Shown: positions 33,396-41,852 of the stretch, in pieces | Numbering within the stretch: position 1 is the first letter of the stretch | Layout of the letters: each line of letters opens with the position of its first letter | Position numbers and translations under genes: made by a program | Assembly: GCF_037095735.1 (NCBI RefSeq) | Contig: NZ_JBAWKD010000003.1 | Coordinates: 496,001 to 560,000, forward strand | From: Frigidibacter sp037095735 | GTDB lineage: Bacteria; Pseudomonadota; Alphaproteobacteria; Rhodobacterales; Rhodobacteraceae | Direction: 5' to 3' | Length of the DNA: 64,000 bases | The notes under the pieces: model-generated | Database searches by the model: none | Seen by the model: only the letters and a program-made list of their open reading frames with translations | What the model was told of the DNA's origin: nothing

Positions 33396-34499
33396 TTACT
33401 CCGTGATCGGATGGGTGCCGGCGATCTCGAGCCCGTAGCCCTCGAGGCCCACGACCCGCGGTTGCTCGCTGTTGGTGACCAGCGTGATCTGCTTCAGGCC
33501 CAGCGTGGCCAGGATCTGCGCGCCAAGGCCATACTGGCGCAGGACATGCGGGCTGGCGTGCCCCTCGACCGACAGGCGCATGGTGGTGTCGCGCAAGAGC
33601 ACGATCACCCCGCGCCCGATGGTGCCGATGGTGCGCATCGCCGCGGCAAGGTCCGAACCCTCGCCGATGCCCAGCACATCCTCGAGCGGGTCGAGCTGGT
33701 GCACCCGCACCGCGACGGGCCCCGGCGAGGACAGGTCGCCCTTGGTCAGCACGATCTGCTCGGCGCCCTGCGTGGCGTCGGTGAAGATGCGCATCACCCA
33801 GTCGCCGCCATGCACCGATTTCACCGGCTTCACCGCGGTTTCGGTCACGAGGTTGTCGTGGCGGCGGCGATAGGCGATCAGGTCCGAGATGGTGCCGATC
33901 TTCAGCCCGTGCTTCTGCGCGAATTTCACCAGGTCGGGCAGCCGCGCCATGGTGCCGTCGTCGTTCATGATCTCGCAGATCACGCCGGCGGGCTTCTTGC
34001 CGGCCAGCCGCGCGATGTCGACCGAGGCCTCGGTATGGCCGGCGCGGACCAGCACGCCGCCGTCGCGGGCGCGCAGCGGGAAGATGTGGCCCGGGGTCGC
34101 GATGTCGGAAGGCTGGGTCTTGTCGTCGATGGCGACGGCGATGGTCAGCGCCCGGTCGGCGGCCGAGATCCCGGTCTCGACCCCTTCGCGCGCCTCGATC
34201 GAGACGGTGAAGGCGGTTTCGTGGCGCGAGGAGTTCTTAGAGGCCATCAGCGGCAGGTTCAGCGCGTCGATGCGCTTGCTTTCCATCGGCAGGCAGATCA
34301 GGCCGCGGCCGTGGGTGGCCATGAAGTTCACCACCTCGGCATTCGCCATCTCGGCGGGAATCACCAGATCGCCCTCGTTCTCGCGATCCTCGTGGTCGAC
34401 GAGGATGAACATTTTCCCGGCACGGGCATCCGCGATGATTTCCTCCGTCGTGGAGATCGCGTCGCGATAATGGTCTTCGGGAAGGATGGGATCGGTCAT
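33396..34499 (-). CDS. ribB: 3,4-dihydroxy-2-butanone 4-phosphate synthase with degenerate GTP cyclohydrolase II domain
   Basis: 367 residues. The N-terminal domain (approx. 15-210) is an intact DHBP synthase: FILVDHEDRENEGDLVI, the RHETAFTVSIE region, and RAGHTEASVD; it turns ribulose 5-phosphate into dihydroxybutanone phosphate. The C-terminal half (approx. 215-367) has the RibA fold, but the Zn-binding cysteine cluster is absent; the corresponding stretch is DWVMRIFTDATQGAEQIVLTK. It is therefore probably not a GTP cyclohydrolase II, and a separate ribA should exist elsewhere. Confidence 0.92.
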   Translation of the reverse strand: MTDPILPEDHYRDAISTTEEIIADARAGKMFILVDHEDRENEGDLVIPAEMANAEVVNFMATHGRGLICLPMESKRIDALNLPLMASKNSSRHETAFTVSIEAREGVETGISAADRALTIAVAIDDKTQPSDIATPGHIFPLRARDGGVLVRAGHTEASVDIARLAGKKPAGVICEIMNDDGTMARLPDLVKFAQKHGLKIGTISDLIAYRRRHDNLVTETAVKPVKSVHGGDWVMRIFTDATQGAEQIVLTKGDLSSPGPVAVRVHQLDPLEDVLGIGEGSDLAAAMRTIGTIGRGVIVLLRDTTMRLSVEGHASPHVLRQYGLGAQILATLGLKQITLVTNSEQPRVVGLEGYGLEIAGTHPITE

Positions 34500-34648
34500 G
34501 GCAGCGCTCCGGACAGTCGTGGTCCGTTTAGCGCGTCCGGGCCCGGAAGGCCAGATTCGCAGGGCTTCGCAGGGGCGCAGGGCGGCTGTGCAAGCCCGCC
34601 CCCCACGCGCGGCGCGGGGTGGCCCCCGGCGCGCGCGCCCGCCCGGGC

Positions 34649-35227
34649 TCAGGCCGGGACCGCCCCGGCGAAGAACCGCTCTGCCGGCAGATAGCCCGCC
34701 AGCCGCCCCGCGGCCGCCCAGTCGCGCTCGAGCCCGGTGTCGCCGACCATCAGGACCCGGTCGGCGGGACGCGCGCCGGCCATCTCGCGCACCGCGCGCG
34801 ACAGGGCGCCCCAGCCCAGCAGGCCCGGCGCGGGGGCCGCGCCCTCGAAGGCCAGCCCCTGCCCGGCCAGGACCGACAGCGCGGCCTCGGGCGTCAGCGG
34901 CGGCTGCTGTGCCAGCCGTTGCGCCACGCCGCGCTGGCGGGCCAGCGCCTCGGCGCGCGCGGCCTCCAGCGCCTGCCCCTCGCGGAACAGCCGCAGCGCG
35001 TTCGACGAGAAGAGGAAGGCCACGATGTCGTGCCCGGTCGTCGCGCGGACCGTGGCATAGGTGCGGTAGTCCAGCCCGATCTCGGCCGCGCGCCGGACCC
35101 GCAGCCTCACGACCTCGAGCGGCAGGGTCGGCAGCAGATCGGCCCGGGCGCGGCTCCAGCAATGCGCGCGCCAGCCGGCGCCGGGCGCGACCGAGGGGCC
35201 GCCGTTGTGGCCGAGCCCCGCGCTCAC
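34649..35227 (-). CDS. Conserved hypothetical protein in the riboflavin operon
   Basis: 192 residues, unrecognised. GTG 35227 gives a GTGA overlap with the riboflavin synthase stop, so the two are translationally coupled. The N-terminus (GLGHNGGPSVAPGAGWRAHC) is flexible, followed by a helical basic region (LEVVRLRVRRAAEIGLDYRTY), TTGHDIVAFLFSSNALRLF, and a C-terminal half ending VREMAGARPADRVLMVGDTGLERDWAAAGRLAG. No signal or membrane helix. Location between ribE and ribB suggests a link to flavin synthesis, but no function can be claimed. Confidence 0.75.
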   Translation of the reverse strand: MSAGLGHNGGPSVAPGAGWRAHCWSRARADLLPTLPLEVVRLRVRRAAEIGLDYRTYATVRATTGHDIVAFLFSSNALRLFREGQALEAARAEALARQRGVAQRLAQQPPLTPEAALSVLAGQGLAFEGAAPAPGLLGWGALSRAVREMAGARPADRVLMVGDTGLERDWAAAGRLAGYLPAERFFAGAVPA

Positions 35228-35844
35228 GCCTTCACCGCCGAAGACCATTCGGCCATCCGCGCGACATAGCGCGCCAGCGTGTCGACCTCGAGGTTCACCG
35301 CGTCGCCCTCGGCCATCAGGCCCCAGGTGGTGACCTCTTTCGTGTGCGGGATCAGGTTGACGCCGAAGGTCGCGCCCGCGACCTCGTTCACGGTCAGCGA
35401 GGTGCCGTTCAGCGCGACCGAGCCCTTGGGGGCGATGAAGCCCGCCAGCGCATCCGGCACGCGGAAGGTCACGCGGGTGCTGTCGCCCTCGTCGCGGATG
35501 CCCACGATCTGCGCCACGCCGTCGACATGGCCCGAAACGATGTGCCCGCCCAGCTCGTCGCCCACCTTCAGCGCGCGTTCGAGGTTCAGCCGCTTGCCGA
35601 CCCGCCAGCCGACATTGCTGCCAAGGTTGGTCTTCGACACCGTCTCGGCCGAGATCTGCACCTCGAACCAGTTCACGGGCTGGGTGCCGGTGGCGATCAC
35701 CGTCAGGCAGACGCCGTCGCAGGCGATCGAGGCGCCGATGTCGATCGTTTCGGGATCGTAGGCGGTGCCGATCCGGGCGCGCAGGTCGCCCTCCTGCACC
35801 AGTTCGAGAACCTCGCCCCTGTCGGTGATGATGCCGGTGAACAT
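35224..35844 (-). CDS. ribE: Riboflavin synthase, alpha subunit
   Basis: 206 residues. Dismutates two lumazine molecules to riboflavin. The two lumazine-binding repeats are visible: MFTGIITDRGEVLEL with IACDGVCLTVIA and LGGHIVSGHVDGVAQI in the first, and LAGFIAPKGSVALNGTSLTVNEV with FGVNLIPHTKEVTTWG in the second. It heads the ribE-X-ribB-ribH-nusB run on the minus strand. I could not find FMN-riboswitch consensus blocks in the 230 bases upstream. Confidence 0.95.
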   Translation of the reverse strand: MFTGIITDRGEVLELVQEGDLRARIGTAYDPETIDIGASIACDGVCLTVIATGTQPVNWFEVQISAETVSKTNLGSNVGWRVGKRLNLERALKVGDELGGHIVSGHVDGVAQIVGIRDEGDSTRVTFRVPDALAGFIAPKGSVALNGTSLTVNEVAGATFGVNLIPHTKEVTTWGLMAEGDAVNLEVDTLARYVARMAEWSSAVKA

Positions 35845-36077
35845 GGGTCCGCCCTCCTGTGTCGTGCCGCGCCGTCACTGGATGGGTAGCCGCCGCCCCC
35901 CGGCGACGCAAGCCCGCGCCGCCGCGCAGAAAGCCGCCGCCACCTGCACGATGCGCCACGCATGACGCCCCCGCCTGACGCGCCGGTCGCGGCGACGCTT
36001 CCCGCAATCTCCCGCGCTTCGCCCCGTTCGGGCCGCATTTGCCGGCGATGCTGGCGCCGAGACGAGCGGAGCCCGAC

Positions 36078-37172
36078 ATGACCCAGTTCCCCGACGCGAC
36101 CGGCACGCCCGCCGCTTCCTGGCTGGCGCTGCCCCTGCGCGCGCTTGCCGCGAACCGCTGGCTGCTGGGAGCGGTCGCCCTGCACGGGCTGGCGGCGCTG
36201 CTGCTGGCCGAGGGGCTGGGGCTGCAGGTCGACGGCTATCTGCGGGACACCGCCGGCAGCCTGCTGGTGCGGCTTCTGCCCTTCTTCGGGATCACGGTGC
36301 TGCTGATCCGCGCGGTCAGCTTCCAGCTGGTGCTGCGCCACCGGCTGCCCGGCAAGCGGCTGCTGCCCTGGCTGGCCGAGGATCTGGGCGCGCTGCTGCG
36401 CGACGGCGAGCGGCTGCTGTCGGGCGCGCTGGCCTTCGCGGCGATCCTGGCCTTCTGCGGCACATTCGCCTTCGTGAAGGCGGTGATCCCGGCCGTGGTT
36501 CCCTTCACGCTGGACCCGCTGCTGGCGACGATCGACGCCTGGCTGCACGGCGGCACCGATCCCTGGCGGCTGGCCCATGCCGTCTTCGGCGCGCCGCGGG
36601 CGATCTTCACCATCAACCTCGCCTATCACGCCTGGGCGGTGCTGGTGTTCTTCACCGTGGTCGCGGCCGCCTTTCTCGACACGCGCGGGCCGCGGCGAAG
36701 CACCTACCTTCTGGCCTTCGTGCTGGTCTGGGGACTGGGCGGCAACCTCGCGGCGATGCTGCTGTCCTCCGCAGGGCCGGTCTATTACCAGGGCCTCGGG
36801 CTTGGCGACCGCTTCGCGCCGCTGATGGAACGGCTTCAGGCCGCCGACCGGGTGATGCCGGTCTGGGCGCTGGGGGTGCAGGACCTGCTTTGGGCAGGCT
36901 ACGTGCCGGGGGCGCCGGGGCGCGGGATCTCGGCCATGCCGTCGATGCATGTGGCCTCGAGCGTGCTGATGGCGCTATATGCGATGCAATGGTCCCGGAT
37001 CCTCGGCCTGATCGCCTGGATCTTCGCGGCGACGATCATGGTGGGGTCCGTGCTTTTGGCCTGGCATTACGCGGTGGACGGCTATCTGGGCGCAGGCGTG
37101 GCGCTGGCCTGCTGGCGCGGCGCCGGATGGCTGGCTGCCCGAGACATGCGCCTGAACAAGGCGGGGACCTGA
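36078..37172 (+). CDS. PAP2-family membrane phosphatase/phosphotransferase
   Basis: 364 residues with about eight hydrophobic segments. The C-terminal part has the acid-phosphatase-type signatures GISAMPSMHVASS (approx. 288-300) and WHYAVDGYLGAG, the His/Asp catalytic pair; the RK-rich first motif is weak. The arrangement resembles the inositolphosphotransferase-like PAP2 subgroup. It lies 4 bases before kpsS and probably acts on a lipid-linked precursor for capsule or envelope polysaccharide. ATG 36078 has GCGGAGCCC upstream and was favoured over ATG 36039. Confidence 0.85.
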   Translation: MTQFPDATGTPAASWLALPLRALAANRWLLGAVALHGLAALLLAEGLGLQVDGYLRDTAGSLLVRLLPFFGITVLLIRAVSFQLVLRHRLPGKRLLPWLAEDLGALLRDGERLLSGALAFAAILAFCGTFAFVKAVIPAVVPFTLDPLLATIDAWLHGGTDPWRLAHAVFGAPRAIFTINLAYHAWAVLVFFTVVAAAFLDTRGPRRSTYLLAFVLVWGLGGNLAAMLLSSAGPVYYQGLGLGDRFAPLMERLQAADRVMPVWALGVQDLLWAGYVPGAPGRGISAMPSMHVASSVLMALYAMQWSRILGLIAWIFAATIMVGSVLLAWHYAVDGYLGAGVALACWRGAGWLAARDMRLNKAGT

Positions 37173-37176
37173 GCCG

Positions 37177-38463
37177 GTGCCACCGCCGCCCGATCGCTGC
37201 TTCCTGTTCCTGCAGGGCCCGCACGGCCCCTTCTTCGACCGCGTCGGGCGGATGCTTGCACGCTCGGGCGCGCGGGTGCTGCGCGTGGGCTTCAACCGCG
37301 GCGACGAGCGCTTCTGGTCCGACCGCGCCAGCTTCGTCGCCTATGACGGCACGCCCGAGGCCTGGCCCGACCGGCTCTCCGCTCTGCTCGACACCGAGGG
37401 CGTCACCGACATCGTCCTTTACGGCGACACCCGCCCCGTCCATGCCGCCGCCGTGGCCGAGGCCCGCGCCCGCGGCCTGACGGTGCATGTCTTCGAGGAA
37501 GGCTACCTGCGCCCCTACTGGATCACCTACGAACGCGGCGGCTCGAATGGCCATTCGCGGCTGATGCAGATGACGATCCCGGGCATGCGCATGGCGCTGG
37601 AGCGATCCGAGATGGAGATGCCCGCCGCCCCCGCCCGCTGGGGCGACATGCGCCACCATGTCTTCTACGGCGCGCTCTACCATTTCTACGTCATGGCGCT
37701 GAACGGCCGCTATCGCGGCTTCCGGCCCCATCGCGGCATCACCGTGCTGGGCGAGTTCCGCCTGCATCTCGCGCGGCTGCTGCTGATGCCGGTGCATGCG
37801 GTCGAACGGATGATCGCCACGCAGCGGATCCGGCTGGGCGGCTTCCCCTATCACCTCGTCCTGATGCAGCTTGCCCATGACGCCAGCTTCCGGATGCACG
37901 GCCCCTTCGCCACGATGACCGAGTTCATCGACCTCTGCCTCAAGGGCTTCGCCGAGGGCGCGCCGCGTCATCACCACCTCGTCTTCAAGGCGCATCCGCT
38001 GGAGGACGGCCGCAGCCCGGTGCTGGCAGACCTGCGCCGGCTGGCCGCGGAGTACGGCGTCGCCGACCGGGTGCATTTCGTGCGCGGCGGCAAGCTGGCG
38101 GCGCTGCTGAACCAGGCGCGCTCGGCGGTGACGGTGAATTCGACCGCGGCGCAGCAGGTGCTGTGGCGGGGCCTGCCGCTGAAGGTCTTCGGGGCGGCGG
38201 TCTATTCGCAGCCCGAGTTCTGCTCGCCCCAGCCGCTGCCCGAATTCTTCGCCCAGCCCCGCCGCCCCGACAGCCGCGCCTATCGCGACTATCGCCACTA
38301 CCTGCTGGAGACCAGCCAGGTGCCGGGCGGCTTCTACTCGGCCCGCGGCCGCCGCCATGCGCTGCGGCAGGTGATCGACATGATGCTGGCCCCGACCGAT
38401 CCCTATGACGCGCTGGCCCAGGGCATTGCGGCACCCCGGCAACAACTGGTCGTCGTGCAATAA
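37177..38463 (+). CDS. kpsS: KpsS-like capsule polysaccharide beta-Kdo transferase
   Basis: 428 residues. KpsS adds the first Kdo to phosphatidylglycerol on the capsule anchor. The product shows CFLFLQGPHGPFFDRVGRML at the start, LYGDTRPVHAAAVAEARARG, VFEEGYLRPYWITYERGG and KAHPLEDG with VNSTAAQQVLWRGLP near the end, all typical for KpsS/LipB. It starts with GTG at 37177. It neighbours a kpsD-like exporter and kpsC on the same strand, forming a capsule locus without visible ABC-transporter genes. Confidence 0.9.
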   Translation: MPPPPDRCFLFLQGPHGPFFDRVGRMLARSGARVLRVGFNRGDERFWSDRASFVAYDGTPEAWPDRLSALLDTEGVTDIVLYGDTRPVHAAAVAEARARGLTVHVFEEGYLRPYWITYERGGSNGHSRLMQMTIPGMRMALERSEMEMPAAPARWGDMRHHVFYGALYHFYVMALNGRYRGFRPHRGITVLGEFRLHLARLLLMPVHAVERMIATQRIRLGGFPYHLVLMQLAHDASFRMHGPFATMTEFIDLCLKGFAEGAPRHHHLVFKAHPLEDGRSPVLADLRRLAAEYGVADRVHFVRGGKLAALLNQARSAVTVNSTAAQQVLWRGLPLKVFGAAVYSQPEFCSPQPLPEFFAQPRRPDSRAYRDYRHYLLETSQVPGGFYSARGRRHALRQVIDMMLAPTDPYDALAQGIAAPRQQLVVVQ

Positions 38464-38555
38464 GCCCGCTTCCGTTTTCGAACCGGATTCCGTAGGCTTG
38501 CCGGAAAAAGCCAAGAAAAAAGTATCGAGGCAGTATCCGTAAAGGAGCCCGGGCA

Positions 38556-39707
38556 GTGAAATTGATGGCTTCCCGCGGGGCGCGTGCAGCGACCCTGCTT
38601 GTTCTTGCAGCCAGCGTGGCGGCCTGCGGCCTGCCGCGGTCGGGTCCCAGCAAGCGCGAAATCTATGCCAGTTCCGTCCAGCGCCAGGGCGACGCCTTCG
38701 TGGTCTCGGTCAACGACCGGGTGAACCGCGCGGCCTCGGTCACCCCCGCGCTCGGCTTCAGCCGCGCCTTCGTGAACGCGGGCGTCGTCGGCTCGGACGA
38801 CATCCGCCCCGGCGACACGCTGGCGCTGACGATCTGGGAAAACGTCGACAACGGCCTTCTGGCGCAGGCGGGCCGCCCCGCCACGCAGCTGAGCCAAGTG
38901 CAGGTCGACGGCGCGGGCTTCATCTTCGTGCCCTATGCCGGGCGCATCAAGGCCGCCGGCAACACGCCCGAGGGCCTGCGCCGGATCATCACCGAAAAGC
39001 TCGACGCCCAGACCCCGGACCCGCAGGTTTCCGTCACCCGCGCGGCCGGCGACGGCGCGACGGTGACGCTGATGGGCGCGGTCTCGGGCCAGGGCGTCTA
39101 CCCGATCGAGCGGCCGACCCGCACGCTGTCGTCGATGCTCTCGCGCGCCGGCGGCATCGCGATCGAGCCGGACATCGCCAAGGTCACCGTGACCCGCGGC
39201 AACCAGACCGGCACCGTCTGGCTGACCGACCTGTGGAAGAACCCCGCGCTCGACATCGCGCTGCGCCCCGGCGACGTGATCGTGGTCGAGGAAGACCAAC
39301 GCAGCTACACCGCGCTGGGCGCCACCGCCGGCCAGCGCCGGGTGCCGTTCCAGACCCAGACCCTGTCGGCGCTGGAAGCCATCGCGCAGGTCGGCGGCCT
39401 TGCCACCAACCTCGCCGACCCGACCGGCGTCTTCGTGCTGCGCAACGAGCCCGCCGAGGTCGCGAACCAGGTGCTGGGGCGCAACGACCTCGTGGGGCCG
39501 CAGCGCATGGTCTACGTGCTCGACCTGACCAAGCCCACCGGCATGTTCATGGCCCGAGACTTCTCGATCCGCGACGGCGACACCGTCTATGTGACCGAGG
39601 CGCCCTTCGTGCAATGGACCAAGGTCATCTCGTCTGTCACCGGCTCGGCCGCCTCGCTCAACCAAGTCACCAACGCCGGCACCAACATCGCCGCCGCCGG
39701 GGGCTGA
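38556..39707 (+). CDS. Outer-membrane polysaccharide export lipoprotein (KpsD/Wza-like)
   Basis: 383 residues. A lipoprotein signal ends in VAACG (Cys near residue 25). The export domain follows: DIRPGDTLALTIWENV, then two SLBB-type regions (GAGFIFVPYAGRI, VTLMGAVSGQGVYPIERPTRTL and the second copy around LSALEAIAQVGGLATNL). It forms the outer-membrane channel for capsule export. GTG 38556 has AAAGGAG at ideal spacing; ATG 38565 is the alternative. An intrinsic-terminator-like hairpin follows at 39733-39760. Confidence 0.92.
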   Translation: MKLMASRGARAATLLVLAASVAACGLPRSGPSKREIYASSVQRQGDAFVVSVNDRVNRAASVTPALGFSRAFVNAGVVGSDDIRPGDTLALTIWENVDNGLLAQAGRPATQLSQVQVDGAGFIFVPYAGRIKAAGNTPEGLRRIITEKLDAQTPDPQVSVTRAAGDGATVTLMGAVSGQGVYPIERPTRTLSSMLSRAGGIAIEPDIAKVTVTRGNQTGTVWLTDLWKNPALDIALRPGDVIVVEEDQRSYTALGATAGQRRVPFQTQTLSALEAIAQVGGLATNLADPTGVFVLRNEPAEVANQVLGRNDLVGPQRMVYVLDLTKPTGMFMARDFSIRDGDTVYVTEAPFVQWTKVISSVTGSAASLNQVTNAGTNIAAAGG

Positions 39708-39732
39708 GCTGCCCGCGCCCGCCCTTTCCGAA

Positions 39733-39760
39733 GCCGCCGGCCCTGCCCGGCGGCTTTTCT
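39733..39760 (+). terminator. Terminator-like hairpin between kpsD-like gene and kpsC
   Basis: GCCGCCGG and CCGGCGGC form a perfect 8-bp stem with a CCCTGC loop, followed directly by TTTTCT. It overlaps codons that appear homologous to the KpsC N-terminus, so it may attenuate kpsC transcription. Confidence 0.65.
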
Positions 39761-39801
39761 ATTACACCGCCGGTTTCGCCCGCGACCGCGCGCTGCGCCG
39801 A

Positions 39802-41781
39802 GTGCTGCAGCTGTCCGGCTATGCCCCGCGCCCGGGCCTGCTGGGACGCCCCGGCCCCGAAGACCTGATCGCGGTCTGGGGCCAGAGCCCCTATGCCCAT
39901 CGCGGCGAGGCCGCGGCCCGCGCCACCGGCGCCGGGCTGCTGCGGGTCGAGGACGCTTTCCTCCGCTCGGTCCGTCCCGGCCGCTCGGGCGGCGGGCCGG
40001 CGCTGGGGCTGATGCTGGACGCGACCGGCACGCCGGACGAGGGTGGCGTGCATTTCGACAGCCGCCAGCCCTCGGCGCTCGAACGCCTGCTGCGCGACCA
40101 CCCGCTCGACGATGGCGACCTGCTGCGCCGCGCCCGCGACGGGATGGCCCAGATCGCGGCGCTGGAGCTGTCGAAATACAACATCCACGACCTTGCCATC
40201 GCGCCGCCCGAGCCGGGCTATGTGCTGGTGGTGGACCAGACCTTCGGCGATGCCTCGATCCCGATGGGCGGCGCGCGGGACTCGACCTTTCTGGAAATGC
40301 TGCTGATCGCGCAGGAGGAACACCCCCGCGCCCGGATCCTGATCAAGACCCATCCCGAAACCCAGTCCGGCGCCCGTCCCGGCCATTACGGCCCCGAACA
40401 CGCGACCGGCCGGGTGACGCTGGAGACGCGCCCGATCTCGCCGCAGGCGCTGCTGGCTGGGGCGGTCGCGGTCTATACCGTCAGCTCGCAGCTGGGGTTC
40501 GAGGCGGTGCTGGCCGGCCACCGCCCCCGGGTCTTCGGCCAGCCGTTCTACGCGGGCTGGGGCCTGACCGAGGACGAACGCCCGGTCTGGCGCCGCCAGC
40601 GCAAGCTGACCCGCGCGCAGCTTTTCGCGGCGGCGATGATCCTCGCCCCCGTCTGGTATGACCGCCCCCGCGACCGGCTGGCGAGCTTCGAAGAGGCGCT
40701 CGACCAGCTCGAGGCCGAGGTGCGCGCCTTCCGCGACGACCGCGCCGGCCATGTCGCCTGCGGCATGCGCCTGTGGAAACGCCGCCCGCTGCAGGCGATG
40801 CTGGGCCGCGAGCGGCGGCTGGTCTTCGAGGACCGGCCCGACCGCGCCGCGGCCCGCGCCCGCGCCGAGGGCCGCGGCCTGCTGGTCTGGGCCGGGCGCG
40901 AGACGCCCGCGCTGACAGAAGCCGCCACGGGCCTGCCGCTGGCCCGGGTCGAGGACGGCTTCCTGCGCTCGCGCGGGCTTGGCGCCGAACTGGTGCCGCC
41001 GCTGTCGCTGGCCCTGGACCACATGGGGATCTACTACGACCCGACCCGCGAGAACGATCTGGAGCGCCTGATCGCCGCCGGCCCGCCCCCCGGCGGCCTG
41101 CGCCGGGCCGAGCGGCTGGTCGAGCGCATCGTCGCGGGCGGGCTCAGCAAGTACAACCTTGGCGGCGCCCTGCCCGAGCTGCCCGAGGGGCACCGGATCC
41201 TCGTGCCCGGACAGGTCGAGGACGACGCCTCGATCCGGCTGGGCACCACGGATGTGCGCAGCAACCGCGACCTGTTGATCGCCACGCGGGCCCGGAATCC
41301 GGGCGCGGTGCTGATCTACAAGCCGCATCCCGATGTCGAGGCCGGGCTGCGCCCCGGGGCGATCCCGCCGGCCGAGCTGTTCGGGCTGGCCGATTTCGTG
41401 CTGGGCGCCGCGGATCCGGCGCAGGTGATCGCGGCGGTGGACGAGGTCTGGACCATGACCTCGACCCTGGGGTTCGAGGCACTGCTGCGGGGCAAGCCCG
41501 TCACCTGCCTCGGCGCGCCCTTCTACGCGGGCTGGGGGCTGACCCGGGACCTGGGCGCGGTGCCGGCGCGGCGGCGGGCCCGGCCAGAACTGGCGGCCTT
41601 CGCCCATGCGGCGCTGATCGCCTATCCGCGCTATCACGATCCGGTCTCGGGCCTGCCCTGCCCGGCAGAGGTGGCGCTGGAGCGGCTGATCTCGGGCGAG
41701 GTGCCGCGGCGGGGTGTGGGGAACCGGCTTCTGGCGAAGGCGCAAGGCATCTTGGCGTCGCAGAGCTGGATCTGGCGCTAA
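39802..41781 (+). CDS. kpsC: KpsC-like capsule polysaccharide dual Kdo transferase
   Basis: At least 659 residues with two homologous glycosyltransferase modules, as in KpsC. The first has VDQTFGDASI, IKTHPET and QPFYAGWGLT. The second has VPGQVEDDASIRLG, YKPHPDVEAG and APFYAGWGLT. KpsC extends the Kdo linker on the capsule lipid anchor. GTG 39802 is the first standard in-frame start, but the frame is open upstream, encoding RRLFYYTAGFARDRALRR, which looks like the normal KpsC N-terminus. Translation may begin at CTG 39709, one base after the previous stop. Confidence 0.9.
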   Translation: MLQLSGYAPRPGLLGRPGPEDLIAVWGQSPYAHRGEAAARATGAGLLRVEDAFLRSVRPGRSGGGPALGLMLDATGTPDEGGVHFDSRQPSALERLLRDHPLDDGDLLRRARDGMAQIAALELSKYNIHDLAIAPPEPGYVLVVDQTFGDASIPMGGARDSTFLEMLLIAQEEHPRARILIKTHPETQSGARPGHYGPEHATGRVTLETRPISPQALLAGAVAVYTVSSQLGFEAVLAGHRPRVFGQPFYAGWGLTEDERPVWRRQRKLTRAQLFAAAMILAPVWYDRPRDRLASFEEALDQLEAEVRAFRDDRAGHVACGMRLWKRRPLQAMLGRERRLVFEDRPDRAAARARAEGRGLLVWAGRETPALTEAATGLPLARVEDGFLRSRGLGAELVPPLSLALDHMGIYYDPTRENDLERLIAAGPPPGGLRRAERLVERIVAGGLSKYNLGGALPELPEGHRILVPGQVEDDASIRLGTTDVRSNRDLLIATRARNPGAVLIYKPHPDVEAGLRPGAIPPAELFGLADFVLGAADPAQVIAAVDEVWTMTSTLGFEALLRGKPVTCLGAPFYAGWGLTRDLGAVPARRRARPELAAFAHAALIAYPRYHDPVSGLPCPAEVALERLISGEVPRRGVGNRLLAKAQGILASQSWIWR

Positions 41782-41794
41782 GGCAGACAGAGTC

Positions 41795-41815
41795 GGGGGG
41801 ACCGCGGGTCCCCCC
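41795..41815. repeat. Perfect 9-bp hairpin between convergent kpsC and ribD
   Basis: GGGGGGACC-GCG-GGTCCCCCC, followed by a C9 run, with no T-run. It resembles the first module of the dispersed palindromic repeat in degenerate form, and may stop transcription from both sides. Confidence 0.5.
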
Positions 41816-41852
41816 GCGCGCCCCCCCCCGGCTCAGGCGCGTCATGGCGGCG

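Noticed and set aside
35845..36077. FMN riboswitch before riboflavin synthase
   Set aside because: I looked for the conserved RFN blocks in the leader and did not find them.
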